Positions 32,195 to 38,845 of a stretch of 38,845 nucleotides of DNA are shown one piece after another (positions within the stretch are counted from its first letter, which is position 1; every line of letters begins with the position of its first letter). The translations under genes were made by a program, and so were the position numbers. Source of the stretch: Streptomyces sp. (GTDB taxonomy: Bacteria > Actinomycetota > Actinomycetes > Streptomycetales > Streptomycetaceae); the NCBI RefSeq assembly GCF_019510245.1, contig NZ_JAEKKT010000229.1:1-38845 (forward strand). The letters run 5' to 3'. The notes under the pieces are model-generated. The model did not search any database and had not been told where the DNA came from. It saw nothing but the letters and a program-made list of their open reading frames with translations.

Positions 32195-32896
32195 TCACCC
32201 CAGTCCGGCCGCCTCCGCCGCCGTCCGCAGCACGTCGCGGAGCATCTCGGGGGTGAGGCGGCCGGTGAAGGTGTTGCGCTGGCTGACGTGGAAGCAGCCG
32301 AAGAGGTCCAGGCCGCCGAGGCCGACCCGGGTGCCGTGGGCGAAGGCCGGGCGGGGCCGGGGCACGGTCCAGCCCGCCTCCGCGAACGCCGGCAGCGCGG
32401 CCTGCCAGCCGAAGGCGCCGAGCACGACGGCCGCTCGCACCGTCGGCCGCAGCAGCGTCAGCTCCTCGGTCAGCCAGTGCCGGCAGGTGTCACGCTCCCC
32501 GGGAGTCGGCTTGTTGGCGGGCGGCGCGCAGTGGACGGGCGCGGTGACGCGTACCCCGTAGAGCTCCAGGCCGTCGTCGGCGCTCACCGAGGTCGGCTGC
32601 GAGGCGAGCCCGACGTCGTACAGCGCCTGGTACAGCACGTCGCCGGAGCGGTCTCCGGTGAACATCCGGCCGGTGCGGTTGCCACCGTGCGCGGCCGGGG
32701 CGAGGCCGATGATCAGCAGCCTGGCATCGGCGGGCCCGAAGCCGGGGACGGGCCGGCCCCAGTACGTCCAGTCGGCGAACGCGGCGCGCTTGGTCCGCGC
32801 GACGTCCTCCCGCCAGGCGACCAGGCGAGGGCAGGCACGGCAGACGCTGACCCGCTGGTCGAGGCGGGCGAGCCGGGTGAGGGGGGTGTGGTCCAC
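32195..32896 (-). CDS. Uracil-DNA glycosylase family 5 (UdgB type)
   Basis: A 233-residue glycosylase with a 4Fe-4S cluster. The four cysteines are Cys19, Cys22, Cys123 and Cys138. Motif 1 GLAPAAHGGNRTGRMFTGD (65-82) has Ala where family 4 has the catalytic-type residue, which is characteristic of UdgB. Motif 3 HVSQRNTFTGRLT is near 204-216. It removes uracil, hypoxanthine and related lesions from DNA. The GTG at 32896 gives the conserved N-terminus (ARLDQRVSVCRACPRLV) but has a weak ribosome site. Confidence 0.93.
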   Translation of the reverse strand: MDHTPLTRLARLDQRVSVCRACPRLVAWREDVARTKRAAFADWTYWGRPVPGFGPADARLLIIGLAPAAHGGNRTGRMFTGDRSGDVLYQALYDVGLASQPTSVSADDGLELYGVRVTAPVHCAPPANKPTPGERDTCRHWLTEELTLLRPTVRAAVVLGAFGWQAALPAFAEAGWTVPRPRPAFAHGTRVGLGGLDLFGCFHVSQRNTFTGRLTPEMLRDVLRTAAEAAGLG

Positions 32897-33022
32897 GCTT
32901 CAACGGTAGGGCCGGGGCGAGTTTTGCCGGAGCGGCTCGGGTGGGAGTGGCCCTTTGGGGCGCGGTGGTGGCGTCGGGGAAACGGTTCCGTCGGTGTCGG
33001 CCCGGGGAGCTAAGGTCGGGGC

Positions 33023-33661
33023 ATGGCTTCTGAGGATGCGGACGAGGGCAGGGAGCAGGAGATCGGTGGGGCCGGAGCCCCCGCCGAGGCCGCGCCCGCC
33101 GAAGGCACCGACGCCGCTGCCGCCCAGGCCCCCGACCCCGCCGCCGTGGCCGCGGCTGTCGCGGCCGCCGAGGCCGCGGGTCCCGCTCCCGGTGAGAACG
33201 TGCGGATCGACAGCTGGGTCTGGGCCGTCCGCCTGATCAAGACCCGCTCCATGGGAGCCACCGCCTGCCGTGGCGGACACGTCCAGGTGAACGGCGAGCG
33301 GGTCAAGCCCGCCCACTCAGTGCGCGTGGGCGACGAGGTGCGGCTGCGCCACGAGGGCCGGGAGCGGGTCGTCATCGTGAAGCGGCTGATCCGCAAACGG
33401 GTCGGCGCCCCGGTGGCCGCCGTGTGCTACATCGACAACTCCCCGCCTCCCCCGCCCCGCGAGGCCGTCGCCCCCATCGGCATCCGCGACCGCGGGGCCG
33501 GCCGCCCCACCAAGCGCGACCGCCGCGAGCTGGAACGACTGCGCGGCCTCGGCGGCATGGGCGGGATGGGCGGCACGGGCGGTCCCGGCACGGCTGGGTC
33601 CGGCACGGGTGGGACGGGCTCAGGAGGCCGGCCGGGCAGTGGACGTCGCGGCGGACGGTGA
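33023..33661 (+). CDS. S4-domain RNA-binding protein (Hsp15-like) with long tails
   Basis: A 212-residue protein. The S4 domain (about 58-105) is clear: VRIDSWVWAVRLIKTRSMGA, then ATACRGGHVQVNGERVKPAH and VRVGDEVRL. Hsp15 binds 50S subunits carrying stalled nascent chains. The family is usually about 130 residues; here the N-terminus has a 55-residue Ala/Glu-rich acidic tail and the C-terminus a 40-residue Gly/Arg-rich, RGG-like tail (GGMGGMGGTGG, GRRGGR). ATG 33023 follows AAGGTCGGGGC. The terminal tails look disordered and could bind RNA (inference). Confidence 0.88.
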   Translation: MASEDADEGREQEIGGAGAPAEAAPAEGTDAAAAQAPDPAAVAAAVAAAEAAGPAPGENVRIDSWVWAVRLIKTRSMGATACRGGHVQVNGERVKPAHSVRVGDEVRLRHEGRERVVIVKRLIRKRVGAPVAAVCYIDNSPPPPPREAVAPIGIRDRGAGRPTKRDRRELERLRGLGGMGGMGGTGGPGTAGSGTGGTGSGGRPGSGRRGGR

Positions 33662-33666
33662 TCTGT

Positions 33667-33700
33667 CCGGCCTGGCCCCGCGAGAGCAAGGGCCGGCCGG
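33667..33700. terminator. Strong hairpin between convergent S4 and methyltransferase genes
   Basis: CCGGCC-T-GGCCC pairs with GGGCCGGCCGG (11 bp with one bulged T) around an 11-nt loop. It begins 5 nt after the S4 gene stop and lies in a 69-nt convergent gap. Confidence 0.6.
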
Positions 33701-33730
33701 CGAACCCGGCGCCTCGCCCGCTCGGCCGGG

Positions 33731-34432
33731 TCACCCAGGCTGAGCCGCCGGTACCGCCCTGACCCACGTGCCGTCCTCGGTCAGATACTCGGCCACCTCC
33801 AGTCCCGCCTCCGCGAGCGCCTCCTCGAACTGGTCCCGGGTGAGCGGCCGGGCCAGGAAGGTCTGGGTCCAGGTCGCGTCCGCGAACTCGTACTCCGCGT
33901 GCACCGAGTTCACCCCGTCCCCGACCGGCTCGGCCGACAGGATCCGGACGGTGTAGCCGCCGGGGTCGACCCGCTCCCTCGGCACCTTCGTGTGGTAGTC
34001 CGCGCCCTCCCGCTGGATGAGCACGCAGCCGCCGTCCGCCACGTGCGCGGCGCAGCTGCGCAGCATGCCCCGGCGCACCTCCGCGTCCCCGGTGTGCACC
34101 AGGAACGACGCCAGCAGCACCACGTCGAACGTCTCGCCCAGGTCGAGCCCTTCGATGGTGCTGCGTATCGTGCGGGCCCCGCGCACGCGCGCCAGCATCT
34201 CCGCCGACTCGTCCACCGCCGTGACCGTGAACCCGCGCTCCAGGAGCGGGTGCGTCACGCGCCCCACACCGCTGCCCAGCTCCAGGATGCGGGAGCCGGC
34301 CGGCACCGCCGCCTCGATGATGTCAGGCTCGGCTCCGGGGGCCAGGCGCGCGTAGAACTCGACCGCGCAGCCGTCCGGGGTGATCGCTCCCGGACCCGTT
34401 CCCTCGTACCCCTCACGCATGTCAACCGTCAT
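33731..34432 (-). CDS. SAM-dependent class I methyltransferase
   Basis: A 233-residue methyltransferase: motif I ILELGSGVGRVTHPLLERG (about 48-66), VTAVDESAEMLARVRG, and DVVLLASFLVHTGDAEVRRGM for the central strands. The C-terminal part is a beta-rich cap (VNSVHAEYEFADATWTQTF). Substrate unknown; the RILELGSG/GR type often acts on small molecules. ATG 34432 is preferred (ATG 34420 is also possible); no clear Shine-Dalgarno. The 115-nt gap upstream is less GC-rich and holds its promoter. Confidence 0.83.
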   Translation of the reverse strand: MTVDMREGYEGTGPGAITPDGCAVEFYARLAPGAEPDIIEAAVPAGSRILELGSGVGRVTHPLLERGFTVTAVDESAEMLARVRGARTIRSTIEGLDLGETFDVVLLASFLVHTGDAEVRRGMLRSCAAHVADGGCVLIQREGADYHTKVPRERVDPGGYTVRILSAEPVGDGVNSVHAEYEFADATWTQTFLARPLTRDQFEEALAEAGLEVAEYLTEDGTWVRAVPAAQPG

Positions 34433-34547
34433 GCCCGAACAACGGCCGGTCGCCGCACCGCCGTTCCCGTACCCCGACAGTTCACTCGTTCGAGCAGTTC
34501 GAAAGGTCGACGGGAACTTTCCCGCTAGAGGGCGCGGTTGACAGCCG

Positions 34548-35462
34548 TCACTGGTCCCACGGGAACCATCCGTGCCCGACGTACCAGTGGCCGCCCGCCC
34601 GCAGGTGGTCACCGACCGCCCGCTCCACCGACGTCCGGCGGGGCAGGTCCTGTACCGGCAGGTCGGGATCGCCGAAGACGAAGCCGACCGGTGTGGTGTC
34701 GGCCGGCTCCGGGTCCGCCCACCCGGGCCGGAACCGCTCCTGGAAGCGGACGATGTTGGAGTCCGCCGCGAGGTGCCGGCGCAGCTGTGGATCGAGCAGC
34801 CAGGAGTGGCAGGTCGCGACGGTGTGGGGCTCCTCGGGGAAGTGCCGGGCGAAGAACTCCCGGGCGTGGTCCACGGAGCGGTCGCAGGCGACCGGGGTGA
34901 GCGGTCCGAGGAAGTCGGGGATGTGCAGGTTCAGGGAAGGCTCGCCACCGGTCACGTCGGTGCCGGCCGATCGGATCGCCTGCGCCGTGCGTTCGCCGAG
35001 TCCCGTCCGCTCGTACTGCAGGCGTCCCAGCTGGTAGAGCCGCCCGCGGAAGTGCCGGGTGAGCCACTGCCCTTGGGAGGCTCCGAGCCCACCCCTGCCG
35101 TGGCGCCGGCGGTGCAGTGCCATGCCGCGGCCGAGGTCGGCGAGCGTGTGGCGGGAGACGTCGTCGGGAATGCCGCGCGCCCGGTGCACCGCGCGGACGT
35201 GCGGCACCGCCGCGAGGAAGACGTAGACGAGGAAGTACTCGGCCAGGGCGGCCGGGGCCTGGGCGGCCCGGTCGGCGAGCCCGGACGGGTCGTCGACCTC
35301 CCGGACGGCACCGGTCACGTCCTCGGCGCCCTCCTCCACCAGCCGCCGCACCCCTGGGTCGGCGGTCACGGCCCGCCGCAGTGCCACCACCTCGTTGATG
35401 TCCTCGTGCGGCACGGCGAGGTCGAGGAGCAGGTCGGGCAGGTCGGCGGCGTCCGGCAGCAC
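34548..35462 (-). CDS. N-acyltransferase-like protein (NAT_N/NAT_C type)
   Basis: A 304-residue protein of an actinomycete family with a helical N-terminal domain (LPDAADLPDLLLDLAVPHED start) and a C-terminal GNAT-like domain. The latter has LNLHIPDFLGPLTPVACDRS, ARHFPEEPHTVATCHSWLLD and SNIVRFQERF. The acyl donor and acceptor are unknown. GTG 35462 with AAGGGGGA about 7 nt upstream is chosen. It is divergent from the DUF6343 gene (65-nt gap). The same-strand methyltransferase starts 115 nt downstream, so co-transcription is possible. Confidence 0.75.
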   Translation of the reverse strand: MLPDAADLPDLLLDLAVPHEDINEVVALRRAVTADPGVRRLVEEGAEDVTGAVREVDDPSGLADRAAQAPAALAEYFLVYVFLAAVPHVRAVHRARGIPDDVSRHTLADLGRGMALHRRRHGRGGLGASQGQWLTRHFRGRLYQLGRLQYERTGLGERTAQAIRSAGTDVTGGEPSLNLHIPDFLGPLTPVACDRSVDHAREFFARHFPEEPHTVATCHSWLLDPQLRRHLAADSNIVRFQERFRPGWADPEPADTTPVGFVFGDPDLPVQDLPRRTSVERAVGDHLRAGGHWYVGHGWFPWDQ

Positions 35463-35527
35463 GGCGGGGTCCCCCTTGGTGAACGTGCGGTCGAGGAGTA
35501 CGTTGCAGACAGGAGTGGTGATCCGGG

Positions 35528-35827
35528 ATGCGTACGGGCAGTGAACCGGTGACCGCCCGCAGTGCCCTGCGGGCGCGGTTGTGGCTGAGCGTGTGGGGGG
35601 CGGCCTGGGCCGTCTTCGGCACGGTCGCGTTCGCGCTGGTCGGGCGCCCCGGCTGGGCTGCCGCCTGCGGGGTGCTGTGGCTGGTGGCCACCGTCGACAT
35701 GGCCGTGATCCTCAGGCACATCCGGCAGGGCCCGCACTATCAGCCGGGCCGCGACGTGCCGCCGTACCCGCCCGCGGACAGCCGTCCGCCGCCGCTCCGG
35801 CGCCCGCCGCAGCACCGTCACCCGTGA
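35528..35827 (+). CDS. DUF6343 family small membrane protein
   Basis: A 99-residue protein starting MRTGSEPVTARSALRARLWL. Two transmembrane helices (about 20-38 and 43-60) are followed by RHIRQGPHYQPGRDVPPYPP, the family's conserved tail, and a His/Pro/Arg-rich end. Widespread in Streptomyces; function unknown. GGAG lies 11 nt before the ATG. Confidence 0.82.
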   Translation: MRTGSEPVTARSALRARLWLSVWGAAWAVFGTVAFALVGRPGWAAACGVLWLVATVDMAVILRHIRQGPHYQPGRDVPPYPPADSRPPPLRRPPQHRHP

Positions 35828-35884
35828 GGGAGCATCCGGACACGCTCCGTCGGCTGGTGCTCCGCGGGCGTAGGCTCCGCCGGC

Positions 35885-36271
35885 TCACGCGTCGGTGTCG
35901 AAGCGGGCCGCCTTCAGGTACTCCGGGTTCGGGTCCAGGGCGGCCGCCAGCCGGAAATGCCGTATCGCGAGGTCGGCCCGGCCCTGGCGCTGGTAGGTGC
36001 GGGCGAGGGCGAAGTGGGCGAACGCGTTGTCCGGTTCGCGCTCCAGGACGATGGTGAACTCCAGCTCGGCGGGGCGCAGTTGCGCGGCGGCGAAGAAGGC
36101 ACGCGCGCGCAGCAGCCGGGCGGCGGTGTTCTCGGGGTGCGCGCCGATCACTCCGTCGAGCAGCTTCACCGCGCCCCGCGGGTCCCGTGCGTTGAGCAGC
36201 TGCTCGGCGGCACGGAAGTCGATGACATGCGTCTCCGGAGTACGTCCGGTCGAACCGCTGGTCTCGGGCAC
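35885..36271 (-). CDS. TPR-repeat protein
   Basis: A 128-residue protein with about three tetratricopeptide repeats: DFRAAEQLLNARDPRGAVKLL, then AARLLRARAFFAAAQLRPAELEF and AFAHFALARTYQRQGRADLAI, ending HFRLAAALDPNPEYL. TPRs mediate protein-protein contacts; partner unknown. GTG 36271 follows GGGAAGGA at 8 nt. It lies 50 nt after coaE on the same strand and may be expressed with it. Confidence 0.88.
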   Translation of the reverse strand: MPETSGSTGRTPETHVIDFRAAEQLLNARDPRGAVKLLDGVIGAHPENTAARLLRARAFFAAAQLRPAELEFTIVLEREPDNAFAHFALARTYQRQGRADLAIRHFRLAAALDPNPEYLKAARFDTDA

Positions 36272-36321
36272 GGCAAAGTCCTTCCCTCGCTGAAGCGGTT
36301 CAACGCCCGGACGGGTGCCCG

Positions 36322-36954
36322 CTATTTCGAAGACGCGTTCCGGTCGTTCGGACCGGCCGTCCGCGCGCGGCGCAGAAGGTCGGACCACACCTCCTGGACG
36401 CGCTGCCGGAGCGCGTCCAGGGGGACGTCGTTGTCGATCACGATGTCCGCGATCTCCAGGCGCTTCTCGCGCGTCGCCTGCGCGGCCATGCGCGCGCGGG
36501 CGTCCTCCTCGGTCATCCCCCGCAGCCGTGTCAGCCGGTCCAGTTGGGTCTCGGGGGCGGCGTCCACGACGACCACGACGTCGTAGAGCCCCGCGAGGCC
36601 GTTCTCGGTGAGGAGCGGGACGTCGTGGACCACCACCGCGTCGTCGGCTGCCGCGCTCTCCAGCTCGCGGGAGCGGGCCCCGACGAGGGGGTGCACGATC
36701 GAGTTCAGCACGGCTAGCCTCGCGGGGTCGGCGAAGACGATCGCGCCGAGCCCGGGCCGGTCCAGGCTGCCGTCGGCGGCCAGCACCTCCGGCCCGAAGG
36801 CCTCGGTCACGGCGGCAAGACCCGGCGTCCCGGGCGCGACGACCTCACGTGCGATGCGGTCCGCGTCGATCAGCACGGCGCCGTGCTCGACGAGCAGCCG
36901 CGACACCTCGCTCTTGCCGGCGCCGATCCCGCCGGTGAGACCAACTTTCAGCAT
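36322..36954 (-). CDS. coaE: Dephospho-CoA kinase
   Basis: A 210-residue enzyme for the last step of CoA biosynthesis (dephospho-CoA plus ATP). Walker A GGIGAGKS is at 8-15, the conserved DADRIAREVV at 30-39, HPLVGARSRE and VHDVPLLTENGL form the CoA-site lid, and NDVPLDALRQRVQ closes the fold. ATG 36954 gives the standard MLKVGLTGGIG start. Unlike many mycobacterial CoaE proteins there is no C-terminal UPF0157 extension. A strong hairpin separates it from the PAC2 gene upstream. Confidence 0.96.
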   Translation of the reverse strand: MLKVGLTGGIGAGKSEVSRLLVEHGAVLIDADRIAREVVAPGTPGLAAVTEAFGPEVLAADGSLDRPGLGAIVFADPARLAVLNSIVHPLVGARSRELESAAADDAVVVHDVPLLTENGLAGLYDVVVVVDAAPETQLDRLTRLRGMTEEDARARMAAQATREKRLEIADIVIDNDVPLDALRQRVQEVWSDLLRRARTAGPNDRNASSK

Positions 36955-37033
36955 GCCCCGAAGCTTAGGCCCTGCCATCCACACCGCCGGGACGGGGCTC
37001 GGTGGCCACCGCCCCGGCCGGCCTCGGTCGTCG

Positions 37034-37064
37034 CACCGGCCGGGGCTCGCCGCCCCGGCCGGTG
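37034..37064 (-). terminator. Perfect 12-bp hairpin after the PAC2 gene
   Basis: CACCGGCCGGGG, a 7-nt loop, then CCCCGGCCGGTG. It lies 23 nt beyond the PAC2 stop and 80 nt before coaE. Very stable, without a T-tract. Confidence 0.7.
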
Positions 37065-37086
37065 TGTGGTCGCGTGCGGGCCGGCG

Positions 37087-38025
37087 TCAGTTGTCGCCCT
37101 CGCGCTCCGCGAGGAAGCGCTCGAACTCGAGGCCGATCTCGTCCGCGGAGGGGATCTCCACCGGTTCGGCGAGCATGTTGCCCCGGGTCTCGGCGCCCGC
37201 GGCCGCGTCGTACTGGTGCTCGAGCCCCTGTACGAGGGCGGTCAGCTCCTCGTCGCCCTCCTGGATCTGGCTGTCGATCTCCGTCTGGGTGCGGTGCGCG
37301 TCCGTGCGCAGGGCGTGCGCGATGCCCGGGAGGACCAGGCCCGTGGCGGCCGTGACGGCCTCCAGGACGGTCAGGGCGGCGTCCGGGTAGGGCGAACGGG
37401 CGATGTAGTGCGGCACGTGCGCGGCGACGCCCAGGACGTCGTGTCCGGCCTCCATGAGGCGGAATTCGAGCAGCGCCTCGGCGCTGCCGGGCACCTGGGC
37501 CTCGTCGAAGGGGCTGCGGTGTCCGGGGACCAGGTCGGTGCGGTTGCCGTGCGGGGTGAGGCCGACGGGGCGGGTGTGCGGGACACCCATGGGGATGCCG
37601 TGGAAGTTCACGGAGAGGCGGACGCCGAGCCGCTCCACGATCTGCCGTACCGCCGCGGCGAAACGCTCCCACTCGACGTCGGGCTCGGGGCCGGACAGCA
37701 ACAGGAAGGGGGCGCCGGTGGCGTCCTGCACCAGGCGGACCTCGATGCCGGGCTCCTCGTACTCGGTCCAGCGGTCCCGCTTGAACGTCAGCAGCGGGCG
37801 GCGGGCCCGGTAGTCCACGAGCCGGTCGTGGTCGAAGCGGGCGACGACCTGGTGGGGCAGCGAGTCGAGGAGCCGGTCGACGATCTGGTCGCCGGTCTCA
37901 CCCGCGTCGATGTATCCGTCGAAGTGGTAGAGCATGACAAGACCGGCCGACTCCTGGGCCAGCGCCATGTCGACGACTGCCAGGCCTTTCGGCTCCCATG
38001 CGTACAAACCCTGCGGATCAAGCAC
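37087..38025 (-). CDS. PAC2 family protein
   Basis: A 312-residue protein of the PAC2 (proteasome assembly chaperone 2-like) family, found in actinobacteria that also carry a 20S proteasome. Family traits are the start LDPQGLYAWEPKGL, MLYHFDGYIDAGETGDQIV, the LLLSGPEPDVEWERF segment, VNFHGIPMGVPHTRP and HVPHYIARSPYPDAAL. The C-terminal helical, acidic part (about 250-312) is typical. A role in proteasome assembly is by homology only. GTG 38025 has GAGGAGGAG upstream. Confidence 0.92.
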   Translation of the reverse strand: MLDPQGLYAWEPKGLAVVDMALAQESAGLVMLYHFDGYIDAGETGDQIVDRLLDSLPHQVVARFDHDRLVDYRARRPLLTFKRDRWTEYEEPGIEVRLVQDATGAPFLLLSGPEPDVEWERFAAAVRQIVERLGVRLSVNFHGIPMGVPHTRPVGLTPHGNRTDLVPGHRSPFDEAQVPGSAEALLEFRLMEAGHDVLGVAAHVPHYIARSPYPDAALTVLEAVTAATGLVLPGIAHALRTDAHRTQTEIDSQIQEGDEELTALVQGLEHQYDAAAGAETRGNMLAEPVEIPSADEIGLEFERFLAEREGDN

Positions 38026-38226
38026 TGTGACCGCTCCTCCTCGTGTTCGTACGTTTCAACGCCCCCTGGAGCAGGGGCATTCCCACCGGCACCCCTGATC
38101 AGCCATCTCTTACGGGCCTTTCCTCGCGGGGCGAGGGACGACGCGCCCCCTGGGGTCGCTGGGAGTACCCCGGGAACTGCGCGACCAGCCCCCTCCCCTC
38201 CCCACCGGGCCCGCAGCCGAAAACGC

Positions 38227-38262
38227 TGAGGGGCCGCACCCCGAAAGGTACGGCCCCTCAGT
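38227..38262 (-). terminator. Intrinsic terminator of rpsA
   Basis: CTGAGGGGCCG and CGGCCCCTCAG form a perfect 11-bp stem with a 14-nt loop. On the minus strand it is followed by CGTTTTCGG. It starts 24 nt after the rpsA stop. Confidence 0.85.
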
Positions 38263-38285
38263 CAGGAGCTACAGCTCAGTGGGCG

Positions 38286-38845
38286 TCAGCTCTGCCCACC
38301 CGCCAGCTTCTCCCGCAGGGCGGCAAGCGCCTCGTCCGAGGCCAGCGCACCGGAGGTGTCGGCGCCCTCGGAGGAGTACGAACCGCCACCCGCGGCCGGA
38401 GCCGCACCCGCGGCGTCGCCGCCCTCGGCAGCGGCAGCGGCGTCGGCCTCGCGGCTCTTGATGACCTGCTGCTGGTGCTGCTCGAAGCGCTGCTGCGCCT
38501 CGGCGTACTGGCGCTCCCACTCCTCGCGCTGCTTCTCGTAGCCCTCGAGCCAGTCGTTGGTCTCGGGGTCGAAGCCCTCGGGGTAGATGTAGTTGCCCTG
38601 GTCGTCGTAGGACGCGGCCATGCCGTACAGGGTCGGGTCGAACTCGACCGAGGCCGGGTCGGCACCGAAGGACTCGTTGGCCTGCTTCAGCGAGAGGCTG
38701 ATGCGGCGGCGCTCGAGGTCGATGTCGATGACCTTGACGAAGATCTCGTCGTTGACCTGGACGACCTGCTCCGGGATCTCCACGTGGCGCTCGGCCAGCT
38801 CGGAGATGTGGACCAGACCCTCGATGCCCTCGTCCACGCGGACGA
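38286..38845 (-). CDS. rpsA: 30S ribosomal protein S1 (5' part outside window)
   Basis: The last 186 residues of S1; the start lies beyond the right edge. The end of the last S1 (OB-fold) domain is seen: VDEGIEGLVHISELAERHVE, VQVNDEIFVKVIDIDLERRR and ISLSLKQAN. The Streptomyces-type tail follows, with FDPTLYGMAASYDDQGNYIY, a Glu/Gln-rich helix (EEWERQYAEAQQRFEQHQQQ) and an Ala/Gly-rich end. S1 binds mRNA for translation initiation. A clear terminator follows. Confidence 0.96.
   Translation of the reverse strand, partial: VRVDEGIEGLVHISELAERHVEIPEQVVQVNDEIFVKVIDIDLERRRISLSLKQANESFGADPASVEFDPTLYGMAASYDDQGNYIYPEGFDPETNDWLEGYEKQREEWERQYAEAQQRFEQHQQQVIKSREADAAAAAEGGDAAGAAPAAGGGSYSSEGADTSGALASDEALAALREKLAGGQS

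Overview
The window is a gene-dense, very high-GC stretch of Streptomyces-type chromosome. The evidence is strong third-position G/C bias, frequent GTG starts, and Streptomyces-typical families: DUF397, Scr1-like XRE regulators, DUF574 methyltransferases, DUF6343, and anti-sigma-like ATPases. The flanking markers (uvrB at one end; coaE, a PAC2 protein and rpsA at the other) suggest conserved core chromosome rather than an island. I saw no tRNA, rRNA, insertion sequence, phage or CRISPR array.

Layout. 1-3.7 kb, minus strand: a TerC-family membrane protein, cut by the window edge, whose leader matches the yybP-ykoY manganese riboswitch; then two TerD genes, one carrying a large ATPase-like C-terminal half. 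3.8-6.8 kb, minus: uvrB and an MHYT membrane sensor. 7-13.2 kb: secreted glycerophosphodiester phosphodiesterase, Ogt, VOC protein, the overlapping pair psuG-PfkB kinase (pseudouridine breakdown), a methyltransferase and CorA. 13.2-17 kb: a broken uridine-kinase-like gene, DUF2293, DUF1772, an eight-unit 11-bp repeat and an orphan gltD. 17-19.1 kb, minus: XRE regulator, DUF397 protein and DUF574 methyltransferase. 19.4-23.3 kb: an anti-sigma-like ATPase overlapping an unknown gene, then an ABC exporter with a 12-bp coding minisatellite. 23.5-27.5 kb: DUF899 protein, FUSC membrane protein, RidA-like protein and a GNAT enzyme. 27.5-30.6 kb: an Asp/Glu-racemase-fold enzyme and an NCS1 nucleobase or hydantoin transporter, divergent from a GntR regulator across a TTGGTATACCAA operator. 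30.6-36.3 kb: a LamG and cysteine-peptidase-like secreted protein with a damaged 5' end, UdgB-type uracil-DNA glycosylase, S4 RNA-binding protein, methyltransferase, N-acyltransferase-like protein, DUF6343 and a TPR protein. 36.3-38.8 kb, minus: coaE, PAC2 and the 3' part of rpsA with a clear terminator.

Working units. DNA repair is represented by uvrB, ogt and udgB, at separate sites. Metal or stress functions are grouped at the left end (TerC with its Mn leader, two TerD genes), with CorA further in. psuG with its kinase, and the racemase, NCS1 and GntR set, are compact catabolic units. The most notable observations are the Mn riboswitch on terC; two genes that look disrupted by small deletions (the uridine-kinase-like gene and the LamG-protein export signal); a racemase-fold enzyme with Gly at the first catalytic Cys position; a RidA protein lacking the key Arg; and several short-period repeat arrays just upstream of or inside genes.
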